NCBI RefSeq assembly: GCF_000312665.1
Contig: NZ_HF536772.1
Location: 2,565,136-2,629,135, forward strand
Source of the DNA: Rhizobium mesoamericanum STM3625
GTDB taxonomy: Bacteria > Pseudomonadota > Alphaproteobacteria > Rhizobiales > Rhizobiaceae
Reading direction: 5' to 3'
Length of the DNA: 64,000 bases
Shown piece after piece: positions 8,944 to 19,900 of the stretch (positions within the stretch are counted from its first letter, which is position 1; each line of letters opens with the position of its first letter). The position numbers and the translations under genes were made by a program. The notes under the pieces are model-generated. The model was not told the DNA's origin. It saw nothing but the letters and a program-made list of their open reading frames with translations, and made no database searches.

Positions 8944-9159
8944 TGATATTTCGGCGTTTCCGCAATCGAGTCCCGTAAAATAAGCAGATGACTATCGAAA
9001 TAGCGGCCTTTGCCGAAAAAAAACGCGGAAAAGCGCTGATATATCTGAGGAATCTGCATGGCAGGGATGCTCTACCCAGGCCCGATACGGGGTTGACCGA
9101 TTGTTTCGTGCGGTTCAAGAGTTTGCCGACTGCATCCCACCGCCAGAGGCAATTCCAAT

Positions 9160-10350
9160 ATGAAAGATAAAGACGGCCCGCTTCAGAACGCTGGCATCAA
9201 CACGCGCCTTTCCCACCTCGGCAACGATCCGGCCGAATACCACGGTTTCGTCAATCCGCCTGTTGTTCACGCCTCGACAGTGCTCTTTCCAAACGCGCGA
9301 GCCATGGAAACGCGTGCGCAGAAGTACACCTACGGGACGCGCGGGACGCCGACAACCGATGCTCTTTGCGAGGCGATCGATGCGCTGGAAGGGTCCGCTG
9401 GAACGATTCTCGTGCCGTCGGGCCTTGCGGCCGTTACTGTCCCGTTCCTGGCGTTCCTGTCGGCTGGCGACCACGCATTGATCGTCGATTCGGTTTACGG
9501 ACCGACCAGGCATTTCTGCGACACGATGCTGAAGCGTCTCGGTGTCGAGGTAGACTATTACGATCCAATGGTTGGCGCGGGCATCGAGGCGCTGATCAAG
9601 CCGAACACCAAGCTCGTCCATACGGAAGCGCCCGGCTCGAATACTTTCGAGATGCAGGATATTCCGACGATCGCAGCAATCGCGCACAAGCACGGCGCGA
9701 TCGTGACGATGGACAACACCTGGGCGACGCCTGTTTACTTCAAGCCGCTGGACTTCGGTGTTGATGTCTCCATTCACGCAGCCACCAAATACCCGTCCGG
9801 GCACTCCGATATCCTGATGGGGACGGTTTCGGCAAACGCCAAATACTGGCCGCAGCTTCACGAAGCGAACATAACGCTCGGCATTTGCGGGGCACCTGAC
9901 GACGCCTATCAGATCCTGCGCGGGTTGCGCACCATGGGTGTCCGCCTGGAGCGCCATTACGAAAGTGCTCTTGCGATCGCCAAATGGCTGGAGGGCAGGG
10001 AAGACGTTGCCAAGGTGCTGCATCCGGCGCTGCCGAGCTTCCCGTCGCACGAATTGTGGAAGCGCGACTTCAAGGGCGCGAGCGGCATCTTCTCTTTCGT
10101 GCTTGCCGTCGATGCACCGGAAAGGTTTAGGGCAAAGGCCCATGCTTTCCTCGATGCGCTACAGATCTTCGGCCTCGGTTGGTCGTGGGGCGGTTTCGAA
10201 AGCCTTGCCGTTCATGTAAACCTCAGCGATCGGCGCATTCGAAAGGCGCCGAGCGAAGGACCGGTCATCCGCTTGCAGATCGGGCTTGAGGACGTCGCTG
10301 ATATCAAGGCCGATATCGAGCGTGGCTTTGCCGCGGCAAAGGCTGTTTGA
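9160..10350 (+). CDS. metC: Cystathionine beta-lyase
   Basis: A 396-residue PLP enzyme of the Cys/Met metabolism family. It cleaves cystathionine to homocysteine, ammonia and pyruvate in methionine synthesis. The PLP lysine is K210 in H-A-A-T-K-Y-P-S-G-H-S-D, the cofactor aspartate is D185 in T-M-D-N-T-W-A-T, and phosphate-binding Y-G-T-R-G-T-P-T is at 58-65. The Y-G-T-R-G-T and D-N-T-W-A-T-P forms favour cystathionine beta-lyase over gamma-synthase. It diverges from aapJ, a linkage also known in R. leguminosarum. Its stop codon abuts the stop of the convergent monooxygenase with no base between. Confidence 0.92.
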   Translation: MKDKDGPLQNAGINTRLSHLGNDPAEYHGFVNPPVVHASTVLFPNARAMETRAQKYTYGTRGTPTTDALCEAIDALEGSAGTILVPSGLAAVTVPFLAFLSAGDHALIVDSVYGPTRHFCDTMLKRLGVEVDYYDPMVGAGIEALIKPNTKLVHTEAPGSNTFEMQDIPTIAAIAHKHGAIVTMDNTWATPVYFKPLDFGVDVSIHAATKYPSGHSDILMGTVSANAKYWPQLHEANITLGICGAPDDAYQILRGLRTMGVRLERHYESALAIAKWLEGREDVAKVLHPALPSFPSHELWKRDFKGASGIFSFVLAVDAPERFRAKAHAFLDALQIFGLGWSWGGFESLAVHVNLSDRRIRKAPSEGPVIRLQIGLEDVADIKADIERGFAAAKAV

Positions 10351-11502
10351 TCAGGTGCTGGCTCGGTAGCCGTAGATCCAATCGAGATCCGCCGCGAGGC
10401 TTTGCGGCGGTCGCAGCGCCAGGACTATGTCGCGGCCGATACGTATCGGTCCGCGGGCGTGGTAGGCAAACTGGTTGAATGCACCGCGCTGGCGCAGCCG
10501 CGCAATGCGCGGCGTGCGATGCGCTTCGAACAACTGTAGCGCTTCGGCAACTGGCCGTTTCGCCACGAACTTCACAAGCTCATAGGCGTCCTCGATCGCC
10601 ATTGACGCGCCCTGCGCCGCAAAGGGCATCATTGCATGCGCGGCGTCGCCGATAAGGACGCAATCGCGGCCGTTTTGCCAACGCCCAGTCGTCGTTTCAT
10701 AGAGAGGCCAGAAGGTGATGTTGTCGGCTTCGGCGAAAAGCCGTGGTATGGCAGGATGCCATCCGGAAAACCGTGAAAGCAGTTGTTGACGCTGCGCTTG
10801 CGTCGGCTCGCTGGTCCAGTCATGTGACGCGGCATTGCCAGCGGTGATCGCCACTATATTGAAACTGCTGGCTTCCCGCAGCGGATAGCAGACGAGATGC
10901 GCTGAGGGGCCAAGGAACGCCGAAACGCTCGTGCGTTCAAGAAAGGCGGGCGCCTTTGCCGCTTCTATCGTGAAGCGGTAGGCGATGTTTCCGGAGAAGC
11001 GAGGCGAGGGGCTGCCTTCGATGTTTTCCCGAACCTGCGACCAGACGCCGTCCGCACCAATCAGAAGATCCGCCGGGCGCGATAGCTCGGACAACACCCG
11101 GCCCTTGACCCGCGCTCCAAGATGGAGCTTGCAAAGTGGCTCCTTAACGACCGCGTCGAGCAGCCTGCGCTGCAAGGTGGAGCGATGGAGTACGCCATAG
11201 GGGGCGCCCCACCTGGCGCGTGCAAATCCACCGGCAGGAACGGCTGCGAGCTGACGCAGCGTGGTTCCGGATACAAGCCGAATGGAGTCCGGCTCGAGCC
11301 AGGCGTCGGTCAGGTGCTCGAGGACGCCCAGTTCCGCCAGGATGCGAGAAGCATTCGGCGAAATCTGCAGACCGGCCCCCACTTCGGTCAGTTCGGGCGC
11401 CTGCTCGAATATCTCGGAACTGATGCCGTGTCGCGCAAGCGCCAGCGCAGCCGTAAGGCCCGCTACGCCCGCGCCGACGATGGCGGCATGTTCAGCCGGC
11501 AT
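10351..11502 (-). CDS. FAD-dependent aromatic-ring monooxygenase (salicylate hydroxylase-like)
   Basis: A 383-residue class A flavoprotein monooxygenase. It has the N-terminal dinucleotide-binding motif G-A-G-V-A-G (10-15), an acidic residue ending the second strand (E-I-F-E-Q), the D-G motif L-I-G-A-D-G-V-W-S (148-155) and the FAD-ribityl motif G-D-A-A-H-A-M-M-P (285-293). Such enzymes hydroxylate phenolic or heteroaromatic substrates with NAD(P)H and oxygen. Salicylate 1-monooxygenase and 6-hydroxynicotinate 3-monooxygenase are the closest named types, but the true substrate is open. Its neighbours give no pathway clue. Confidence 0.85.
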   Translation of the reverse strand: MPAEHAAIVGAGVAGLTAALALARHGISSEIFEQAPELTEVGAGLQISPNASRILAELGVLEHLTDAWLEPDSIRLVSGTTLRQLAAVPAGGFARARWGAPYGVLHRSTLQRRLLDAVVKEPLCKLHLGARVKGRVLSELSRPADLLIGADGVWSQVRENIEGSPSPRFSGNIAYRFTIEAAKAPAFLERTSVSAFLGPSAHLVCYPLREASSFNIVAITAGNAASHDWTSEPTQAQRQQLLSRFSGWHPAIPRLFAEADNITFWPLYETTTGRWQNGRDCVLIGDAAHAMMPFAAQGASMAIEDAYELVKFVAKRPVAEALQLFEAHRTPRIARLRQRGAFNQFAYHARGPIRIGRDIVLALRPPQSLAADLDWIYGYRAST

Positions 11503-11527
11503 AGGCTGTCCGATCTTAGATTGGGTC

Positions 11528-11773
11528 TCAGGCAGCCTTGACGTGGAAGACGCAGCCCGCCGGATTGGTCTGGTTTGCCTTCAGCGCACCATTGAAACGA
11601 TAGAGGGTCGAGCAATAGGAGCAGACCTTTTCGTTCTCATCGCCCATGTCGATGAAGATGTGCGGATGATCGAACGGAACGGAGGCGCCGGTGCACATGA
11701 ACTCTTTCACACCGACTTCGATAACGCGGTGTCCGCCGTCGTTCTGGAAGTGGGGAATATTGTGGCCGGCCAT
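11528..11773 (-). CDS. Small zinc-finger protein of the CHCC (NDUFS6-like) type
   Basis: An 81-residue protein starting M-A-G-H-N-I-P-H-F. Putative zinc ligands are C27, H36 or H38, C51 and C54 (K-V-C-S-Y-C), matching the zf-CHCC family related to the mitochondrial complex I accessory subunit NDUFS6. In alphaproteobacteria this protein may associate with NADH dehydrogenase; that is inference from the family. The start was chosen for its GGAG; the reading frame stays open upstream to 12052 without coding character. It lies 25 bases downstream of the monooxygenase start on the same strand. Confidence 0.82.
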   Translation of the reverse strand: MAGHNIPHFQNDGGHRVIEVGVKEFMCTGASVPFDHPHIFIDMGDENEKVCSYCSTLYRFNGALKANQTNPAGCVFHVKAA

Positions 11774-11927
11774 GTTCGTCTCCGAATGCTTGTAACGTGC
11801 GCGGACCTTATAGTCCTTCACCGCAAATGTGTAGAGCCAAAGAACACAGCCGAGCACAGTTTTTGCACCTGCGAGGGTTTCAGTTCGATGACCTTTTAAA
11901 TATGGTCCGGCAAAAAAGGACCGTCCG

Positions 11928-12713
11928 ATGAACTTGAATACGCCCGTTTTTTCCAGCTTCGCGCATAATGGTCTGAAGCTCGCCTTCTTCGACGAAGGTG
12001 ATCCTTCGGGCGCGCCGGTGCTGCTGATCCACGGATTTGCCTCAAGCGCCAACGTGAACTGGGTTCATCCGGGTTGGCTGAAAACGCTCGGCGACGCGGG
12101 TTATCGTGTTATCGCCATCGATAACCGGGGACATGGTGCAAGCGACAAGCCACGCGACGCGGAGGCCTATCGTCCCTGGCATATGGCGGGCGATGCAATT
12201 GCGCTCCTCGATCACCTCGGCATTCCGGAAGCCAACCTCATGGGTTATTCGATGGGAGCCCGGATTTCCGTCTTCGCGGCACTTGCCCACCCAGACCGGG
12301 TCCGCTCGCTGGTTCTCGGGGGTCTTGGGATCGGTATGACGGACGGCGTCGGCGATTGGGATCCGATTGCCGACGCCTTGGTGAAGCCGTCGCTCGACGA
12401 TGTCGTCCACGACCGCGGGCGAATGTTCCGCGCCTTTGCTGATCAGACAAGGAGCGACCGTGAAGCGCTTGCCGCATGTATCAAGGGCTCTCGCGATCTG
12501 GTCGCACGATCCGACATGGCGAAAATTGACGCGCCAACCTTGATCGGCGTTGGAACGAAGGACGATATTGCGGGTTCAGCTCAGGAGCTTGCGGCATTGA
12601 TGCCCCATGCTCAGGCGCTTGATATTCCCGGTCGTGATCACATGTTGGCCGTGGGAGACCGCGTTTTCAAGAAGGCCGTGCTGGAGTTTTACGCCAAAGT
12701 CGCCGGCCAGTGA
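11928..12713 (+). CDS. Alpha/beta-fold hydrolase
   Basis: A 261-residue alpha/beta hydrolase. The oxyanion region L-L-I-H-G-F-A-S-S is at 32-40, the nucleophile elbow G-Y-S-M-G-A places S108 as nucleophile, an acid residue is likely in G-T-K-D-D near 214, and the catalytic histidine is in G-R-D-H-M near 239. No signal peptide is seen, so it is cytoplasmic. Likely chemistries are ester or C-C bond hydrolysis; substrate unknown. AGGA precedes the ATG. It diverges from the zinc-finger gene and is followed by cysE after 114 bases. Confidence 0.85.
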   Translation: MNLNTPVFSSFAHNGLKLAFFDEGDPSGAPVLLIHGFASSANVNWVHPGWLKTLGDAGYRVIAIDNRGHGASDKPRDAEAYRPWHMAGDAIALLDHLGIPEANLMGYSMGARISVFAALAHPDRVRSLVLGGLGIGMTDGVGDWDPIADALVKPSLDDVVHDRGRMFRAFADQTRSDREALAACIKGSRDLVARSDMAKIDAPTLIGVGTKDDIAGSAQELAALMPHAQALDIPGRDHMLAVGDRVFKKAVLEFYAKVAGQ

Positions 12714-12827
12714 CACGACTTGTTCAGCACTTCAGGACGGTGCGGGAACGATTCCCGAACCACCCATTTATGTCAAAAGGTTTTTGGCCTATATAGAGGC
12801 AATCCTACGCATACGAGGAGACCATTC

Positions 12828-13661
12828 ATGGTCGCAAAGACAGACATTCGCTCCCTTGAGACAGGCAATCCGCTCAAGGTGATGGATCCGATCTGGGATA
12901 GCCTGCGCGAGGAAGCGCGTGCTGCCGCGGAAAATGATCCTGTGCTTGCCGCATTTCTCTACTCGACCGTGCTGAACTATCGGTCGCTTGAGGAGTGTGT
13001 GATCTACCGCATCTGCGAGCGTCTTGACCATCCGGACATGCAAGCGATTCTGCTGCGTCAGACCTTCGATCAAATGTTGGACGATTGGCCGGAATGGAGT
13101 GCCATTCTGCGCGTCGATATCCAGGCGATCTATGACCGCGACCCCGCATGCCTGCGCTTCATGGAAGCCGTGCTCTATTTCAAGGGGTTTCACGCGCTGC
13201 AGACGCACCGCCTCGCACATTGGCTGCTGAGCCGCGGCCGGCGCGATCTGGCACTCTATCTGCAGAGCAGATCGTCGAGTGTTTTCCAGACCGACATCAA
13301 TCCCGCAGCGCGTATCGGCAGGGGCATCTTCCTCGATCATGCGACCGGGCTCGTGGTCGGCGAGACCGCTGTCATCGGCGATAACGTCTCCATCCTGCAC
13401 GGCGTCACGCTCGGCGGCACCGGTAAGGAAGGCTCGGATCGGCATCCGAAGATCGGCAGCGGTGTCCTGATCGGCGCCGGCGCCAAGATCCTCGGCAACA
13501 TCGAGATCGGCTATTGCTCGCGCATTGCCGCTGGCTCTGTTGTGCTGAAGGCGGTGCCGCCCAAGACGACCGTGGCGGGTGTGCCTGCCAAAGTGGTCGG
13601 GGAAGCAGGGTGTTCGGAACCGTCGCGAATAATGGATCAGGTGATCGGCGCAGACATCTGA
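12828..13661 (+). CDS. cysE: Serine O-acetyltransferase
   Basis: A 277-residue enzyme that makes O-acetyl-L-serine from serine and acetyl-CoA, the first step of cysteine synthesis. The N-terminal helical domain (about 15-150, including M-D-P-I-W-D-S-L-R-E-E-A) is followed by hexapeptide-repeat beta-helix. The catalytic segment is F-L-D-H-A-T-G-L-V-V-G-E-T-A and the acetyl-CoA region G-V-T-L-G-G-T-G-K ending A-G-V-P-A-K-V-V-G. The C-terminal isoleucine (G-A-D-I) matches the tail that docks into cysteine synthase. The ATG with ACGAGGAG upstream was chosen. Confidence 0.93.
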   Translation: MVAKTDIRSLETGNPLKVMDPIWDSLREEARAAAENDPVLAAFLYSTVLNYRSLEECVIYRICERLDHPDMQAILLRQTFDQMLDDWPEWSAILRVDIQAIYDRDPACLRFMEAVLYFKGFHALQTHRLAHWLLSRGRRDLALYLQSRSSSVFQTDINPAARIGRGIFLDHATGLVVGETAVIGDNVSILHGVTLGGTGKEGSDRHPKIGSGVLIGAGAKILGNIEIGYCSRIAAGSVVLKAVPPKTTVAGVPAKVVGEAGCSEPSRIMDQVIGADI

Positions 13662-13695
13662 GCCACTGGTTGGCCTAACTGTTTCGTATATCGGC

Positions 13696-13722
13696 GGGGA
13701 TAGCGTCGGTGCGTCTGTCCCC
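13696..13722 (+). terminator. Weak stem-loop after cysE
   Basis: GGGGATA (13696-13702) pairs with TGTCCCC (13716-13722) including one G-U pair, with a 13-base loop and only a short T stretch after it. It could end cysE transcription. Confidence 0.3.
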
Positions 13723-13787
13723 TGCCTTTACAGCGCCGTCTTTCCTATGCAAGAAGCGGCCAATCGAGACCGCTCAGGAGATGCAGT

Positions 13788-13991
13788 GTGAAGCCCGAAG
13801 AAATCAAGAAACTCGACGCCTATTTCAAGCGCACGTTCAACCCGCAGGTGATCGTCAAGGCGCGCCCGCGAAAGAACGATTCTGCTGAAGTCTATCTCGG
13901 CGAAGAATTTCTGGGTGTCGTCTATATCGATGACGAGGACGGCGATCGCTCCTACAATTTCTCGATGGCGATCCTCGACGTCGATCTTTGA
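13788..13991 (+). CDS. DUF3126 family small protein
   Basis: A 67-residue acidic protein starting at GTG with CAGGAG upstream. The sequence K-P-E-E-I-K-K-L-D-A-Y-F-K-R-T-F-N and the D-D-E-D-G-D-R-S-Y-N-F-S-M-A-I-L-D-V-D-L ending are characteristic of DUF3126, a small conserved family of alphaproteobacteria with no assigned role. No signal peptide or membrane segment is visible. It lies 126 bases downstream of cysE. Confidence 0.82.
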   Translation: MKPEEIKKLDAYFKRTFNPQVIVKARPRKNDSAEVYLGEEFLGVVYIDDEDGDRSYNFSMAILDVDL

Positions 13992-14229
13992 TCTCAGATT
14001 GACGGGCGGCCTGCCTTTTCGCCACCCGCCCGCCTGCCCAGCCCGCGACCGCAAGCGGCTGGCTTCTTGGGGCGGATCGCTCGGCCGATCTGCGATGCAA
14101 ACGTTCGATTGTTTCTTTTCGAAGAGCAATCCCTGGCAGAAAAACCAGCCGCTTTCTCTGGACCACTCCGCCGGATGCTCCATCTCCCCCCTTGAGCATA
14201 TGCTTTAGCGCCAATGGAGGATGCCGAGG

Positions 14230-14652
14230 ATGGGTATTTTCGACAAAATCAAGCATGCGATTTTTGGAGAGGCCGTGGCCGCTCCGGTCGCAGCGTCGGT
14301 CACTCCGGCGCCATCGGCCACTGCAGCAGCGCCAAACGTAGCGGCGGCAGCCACACCACAGCCGACATCGGCAGCCTCGTCGTCGCAAGCGGCGGCGATC
14401 GACATCGTTCCACTGTTGGACGCGGCGGTGAAGAAGAGCGGACAGAAGCTGGATTGGCGCCATTCGATTGTCGATCTCATGAAGGCTGTCGGTATGGACG
14501 CGAGCCTTGTGGAGCGCAGAGAGCTTGCGACAGAACTCGGTTTCAAAGGCGATCCACACGATACCGCCACCATGAACATGTTCCTGCACAAGGCGTTGAT
14601 GAAGCGACTCGCCGAAAACGGCGGAAAGGTTCCTGCGGAGCTTCTCGATTGA
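14230..14652 (+). CDS. DUF3597 domain protein
   Basis: A 140-residue protein beginning M-G-I-F-D-K-I-K-H-A-I-F-G. A low-complexity linker rich in alanine, proline, serine and threonine (about 17-56) joins this to a helical C-terminal DUF3597 domain (D-I-V-P-L-L-D-A-A-V-K-K-S-G-Q-K-L-D-W-R-H-S-I-V-D-L-M-K). The conserved D-W-R-x-S-I-V-D-L-x-K segment is typical of the family. An ATG nine bases earlier abuts GGAGG too closely, so the second ATG is preferred. Function unknown. Confidence 0.82.
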   Translation: MGIFDKIKHAIFGEAVAAPVAASVTPAPSATAAAPNVAAAATPQPTSAASSSQAAAIDIVPLLDAAVKKSGQKLDWRHSIVDLMKAVGMDASLVERRELATELGFKGDPHDTATMNMFLHKALMKRLAENGGKVPAELLD

Positions 14653-14800
14653 CGTCTTACCCCTATTAGCGCCGCGGCGACATTTCTGGCAAAGCTTCTG
14701 GTTGCGGCGCCCCTGATATATTTTAGCAAAATCAATTATAGAAGATTGGCCATCCGGTTCCGTCCCCAGCGAAACGTAACCGGTACAATCATGGATTGTT

Positions 14801-14840
14801 TTGCAATGCACAATAGCGCTTGACTATTTGTGCGTTGCAG
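14801..14840. promoter_or_regulatory. TGC-rich dyad at the phasin promoter
   Basis: TTGCAATGCACAA (14801-14813) and TTGTGCGTTGCAG (14828-14840) form an imperfect inverted repeat (11 of 13) flanking TTGACT (14820-14825), a likely -35 element. TGC-rich dyads before phasin genes are known targets of the polyhydroxybutyrate-sensing repressor PhaR in alphaproteobacteria. Assignment here is by analogy. Confidence 0.45.
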
Positions 14841-14882
14841 CTAGGCTTCATCGCGTTCCAGAGGCCAAGGAGGATGATGGTC

Positions 14883-15254
14883 ATGTTGAATTTCGATGAA
14901 GCCAACCGGAAGAGCAAGGAAGCCATGGATACGATGCTTAAGAGCTATTCGGATACGGCCAAGGGTTTCCAGGCGATCGCCGCCGAGGCCGCGGAATATT
15001 CCAAGAAATCCTTCCAGGACACCGTCACGCATTTCGAGAACCTGTCCGGCGCCCGTAGCCTTGAAGCGGCGTTCGAGTTGCAGACCAACTATCTGAAAAG
15101 CGCTTACGAAAGCTTCGTCAGCGAAGCCACCAAGCTCGGCGAAATGTATTCTGACCTCGCCAGAAGCGCCTACAAGCCATACGAAGCACCCGTTGCCACA
15201 GGCACCGTCAAGGCGACGAAAGCGGCCGCAGTTGTCGCCCCCGCGGCGGCGTAG
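14883..15254 (+). CDS. Phasin family protein
   Basis: A 123-residue helical protein with phasin character: repeated amphipathic helices (about 1-100; M-D-T-M-L-K-S-Y-S-D-T-A-K-G-F-Q-A-I-A-A-E-A-A-E-Y-S region) and an alanine/proline/lysine tail. Phasins coat polyhydroxybutyrate granules in the cytoplasm. The ATG at 14883 was chosen because AAGGAGG ends nine bases before it; two earlier ATGs are too close. The TGC-rich dyad upstream supports a granule-linked role. A strong terminator follows, so it is probably monocistronic. Confidence 0.85.
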   Translation: MLNFDEANRKSKEAMDTMLKSYSDTAKGFQAIAAEAAEYSKKSFQDTVTHFENLSGARSLEAAFELQTNYLKSAYESFVSEATKLGEMYSDLARSAYKPYEAPVATGTVKATKAAAVVAPAAA

Positions 15255-15293
15255 AGATGCGCGGCGCAAGCCGCTCAGCCCTTGAAAATTAAG

Positions 15294-15330
15294 GACCGGC
15301 TACGCATCTGTGGCCGGTCTTTTCTTTTTT
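15294..15330 (+). terminator. Terminator after the phasin gene
   Basis: GACCGGC (15294-15300) pairs with GCCGGTC (15313-15319) and is followed by a T-rich run to 15330. Confidence 0.8.
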
Positions 15331-15512
15331 CACGATGCCCGTCAGCTGCGATCGCCGGTTTCTGTGTCTTTGCATCAAGACCGACCGAATTGTGATTGCA
15401 GTGTGAAACGAGGGGCTTAAAATCGCTCCAGGATGGACTAAGTTAGTATTTCGAATATTCGGCGGGAGAACACGCCTCCCAAGCCCGCTGGAGTGATCGA
15501 GGAATGAAGGAA

Positions 15513-15866
15513 ATGATCGCAGAGCCGATCCGGATGCAGAACGATAGCGAAAGGAACGGGGACAACGGAAATCGCGGAACCTCGGTCATCACACGCACGA
15601 AACCGAAGACCAAGAAGCCCAATCTCTACCGCGTGCTACTCTTGAATGACGACTACACTCCCATGGAATTTGTCATTCATATTCTGGAGCGTTTTTTTCA
15701 GAAGGATCGCGAAAGTGCTACCCGCATCATGCTTCACGTCCACAATCATGGCGTCGGCGAGTGCGGGATATTTACATACGAGGTGGCGGAAACGAAGGTG
15801 AGCCAGGTGATGGACTTCGCCCGGCAGCACCAGCATCCGCTGCAATGCGTCATGGAAAAGAAGTGA
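15513..15866 (+). CDS. clpS: ATP-dependent Clp protease adaptor ClpS
   Basis: A 117-residue adaptor that delivers N-degron substrates to ClpAP. After a flexible polar N-terminus the core has [17 protein letters not shown], whose N-D-D-Y-T-P-M residues bind the N-terminal side chain of substrates, then [11 protein letters not shown] and E-V-A-E-T-K-V. The second ATG is preferred because GAGGA is nine bases before it; the ATG at 15504 would add three residues. clpA follows after 10 bases, so adaptor and unfoldase are cotranscribed. Confidence 0.94.
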   Translation: MIAEPIRMQNDSERNGDNGNRGTSVITRTKPKTKKPNLYRVLLLNDDYTPMEFVIHILERFFQKDRESATRIMLHVHNHGVGECGIFTYEVAETKVSQVMDFARQHQHPLQCVMEKK

Positions 15867-15876
15867 GGATCTGAAC

Positions 15877-18378
<2,502 letters not shown>

Positions 18379-18384
18379 TTTGAC

Positions 18385-18410
18385 AAAGGCGGCTCGAACA
18401 GCCGCCTTTT
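18385..18410 (+). terminator. Terminator after clpA
   Basis: AAAGGCGGCT (18385-18394) and AGCCGCCTTT (18400-18409) form a perfect 10-base stem with a five-base loop, followed by T-rich sequence. Confidence 0.88.
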
Positions 18411-18480
18411 TCTTTCTCGGGATCGCTTAGACAATTCTTAAATGAACAGGCTTTATATCGGCTCCAGCAAGGAGCTCACG

Positions 18481-19425
18481 ATGGCGTTTCTGCCGGCCGA
18501 ACGTTTCATCAGTTTAATCATCGCGACCCTGGCGCTACTCGATGCCTGCCTGTTGCTATTGAAAGGCGTTGGTATCGACGTTGCCGGATATGCGAGCCTC
18601 GTTGCTTGCGGCGCGTTCCTGCTTGCGCTTGGCCAGTTCTATCGCGCGGTCCGCCGCAACGAACGGATTGCGGTGACGGCCACTGCCGCCGGCCTCTTCG
18701 TGCTATTTACGATCGCCGGGTCGATCTTCAACTATCTGCTCCTGCCGCTGCGGCTTTCTCCAATCGATCCGCTGCTTGCTCGCTTTGATGCTGCTTTGGG
18801 TTTCGATTGGCCGGCTTTCGTGACGTGGGCGTCGCACTTTCCGCGGGCAGGGATGCTGCTGCAGATGGTTTACGCTACGTCGTTGCCACAGCTGGCTGTT
18901 ATACTGCTGGTGCTAGGGCTTGGCGGACGGATAAGATTGCTTCACCACTTCTTGATGACGGGCGTGATCGGAGCCTTGACGGCAATCATTTGCTGGTTCT
19001 TTTTTCCGTCATTCGGTCCGGCGTCGATTTACGCACTGCCTGCGGATGTGACGCAGCGTGTCCCGCTCGCGGCCGGCCCAGATTATGGCGCTCAACTTGT
19101 TCAGCTTGGACGAAATGGCGCGGCTTATCTGACGCCTCGCAACGCGCTTGGATTGATCGGATTTCCGTCATTCCACACGGTCATGGCGGCCATGTCGGCG
19201 TCTTTCATGCTGCGGTGCGGAGCACTTGGTTTGCCGTTTCTGCTTTTGAATGTTCTGATGATGCCCGCAATCATCATACAGGGCGGGCATAATCTTGCCG
19301 ATGTTCTTGGTGGGTTACTTGTCTTCGGCGTGGCCTATGCGATCGCTTTAGCGGCCCTGCGACAGCTTGAAAGACGCAGGGCAAATATCGAACCGAAAGC
19401 GCAGCTGGGACCGCTACCTAGTTAA
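18481..19425 (+). CDS. PAP2-superfamily membrane phosphatase
   Basis: A 314-residue protein with about six hydrophobic helices and PAP2 phosphatase motifs in the C-terminal half: F-P-S-F-H-T (catalytic histidine motif 2) and G-G-H-N-L-A-D-V-L-G-G (motif 3, H and D). Members dephosphorylate lipid phosphates or move phospho-head groups at the membrane; the PSFHT form resembles the Aur1/Ipt1-type subgroup. The substrate is open. AAGGAG lies six bases before the chosen ATG; an earlier ATG at 18442 has no ribosome site. Its last codons overlap the convergent HIT gene by four bases. Confidence 0.8.
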   Translation: MAFLPAERFISLIIATLALLDACLLLLKGVGIDVAGYASLVACGAFLLALGQFYRAVRRNERIAVTATAAGLFVLFTIAGSIFNYLLLPLRLSPIDPLLARFDAALGFDWPAFVTWASHFPRAGMLLQMVYATSLPQLAVILLVLGLGGRIRLLHHFLMTGVIGALTAIICWFFFPSFGPASIYALPADVTQRVPLAAGPDYGAQLVQLGRNGAAYLTPRNALGLIGFPSFHTVMAAMSASFMLRCGALGLPFLLLNVLMMPAIIIQGGHNLADVLGGLLVFGVAYAIALAALRQLERRRANIEPKAQLGPLPS

Positions 19426-19847
19426 AGCTCGGCCATGATCTTTTCCGCATGAGCCGCGAGCACGGCATTGTCTTCCATCTGCCCCGAATGCGGACGCAGG
19501 GCCGTACCTTCATATCGTGGGATGACGTGGAAGTGCAGGTGAAAGACGGTCTGGCCGGCGGCGGGCTCGTTGAACTGGCAGACGAAGACGCCGTCTGCAT
19601 CGAAGGCTTCCTTGACGGCGTTGGCGATCTTCTGGACAACCGGGATCGTTTTGGCGAGAACGACCGGGTCCGCATCGAGAAGGTTGCGTGACGGCGCCTT
19701 GGGCAGGACGAGCACGTGACCAGGAGCCTGCGGCATCACGTCCATGAAGGCGATCGTGTCGTTGTCCTCGTAAATGCGGTGCGAGGGAATTTCGCCGCGC
19801 AGGATCTTGGCGAAGATGTTGTTGTTGTCGTACGAAGCGCTGGTCAT
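19422..19847 (-). CDS. HIT family nucleotide-binding hydrolase
   Basis: A 141-residue histidine-triad protein. The catalytic H-L-H-F-H motif is at residues 103-107, and the N-terminal I-F-A-K-I-L-R-G-E-I-P-S is typical of the HINT/Hit subgroup, which hydrolyses nucleoside phosphoramidates or dinucleotides. GAGGAG precedes the chosen ATG; an upstream extension to 19904 lacks coding character. It is the last of four minus-strand genes (RidA, GDPD, DUF482, HIT). Confidence 0.9.
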   Translation of the reverse strand: MTSASYDNNNIFAKILRGEIPSHRIYEDNDTIAFMDVMPQAPGHVLVLPKAPSRNLLDADPVVLAKTIPVVQKIANAVKEAFDADGVFVCQFNEPAAGQTVFHLHFHVIPRYEGTALRPHSGQMEDNAVLAAHAEKIMAEL

Positions 19848-19900
19848 GCGAAATCTCCTCGTTGCTCTTTTGACCGCGTAGCGCGCAAGGGGCGAAAGCG

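Larger units (their letters stand above)
8791..9159. other. Divergent control region between aapJ and metC
   Basis: This 369-base gap holds no convincing gene. It contains a probable aapJ promoter (8894-8922) and an inverted repeat just upstream of it (8927-8943). I saw no clear metC promoter, no NtrC-type TGCAC dyad, and nothing I could match with confidence to a SAM riboswitch, although such elements are known before met genes in this class. Confidence 0.5.

Noticed and set aside
8791..9159. Possible SAM-II riboswitch before metC
   Set aside because: Such elements occur before met genes in this class, but I could not identify the conserved pseudoknot sequence here.
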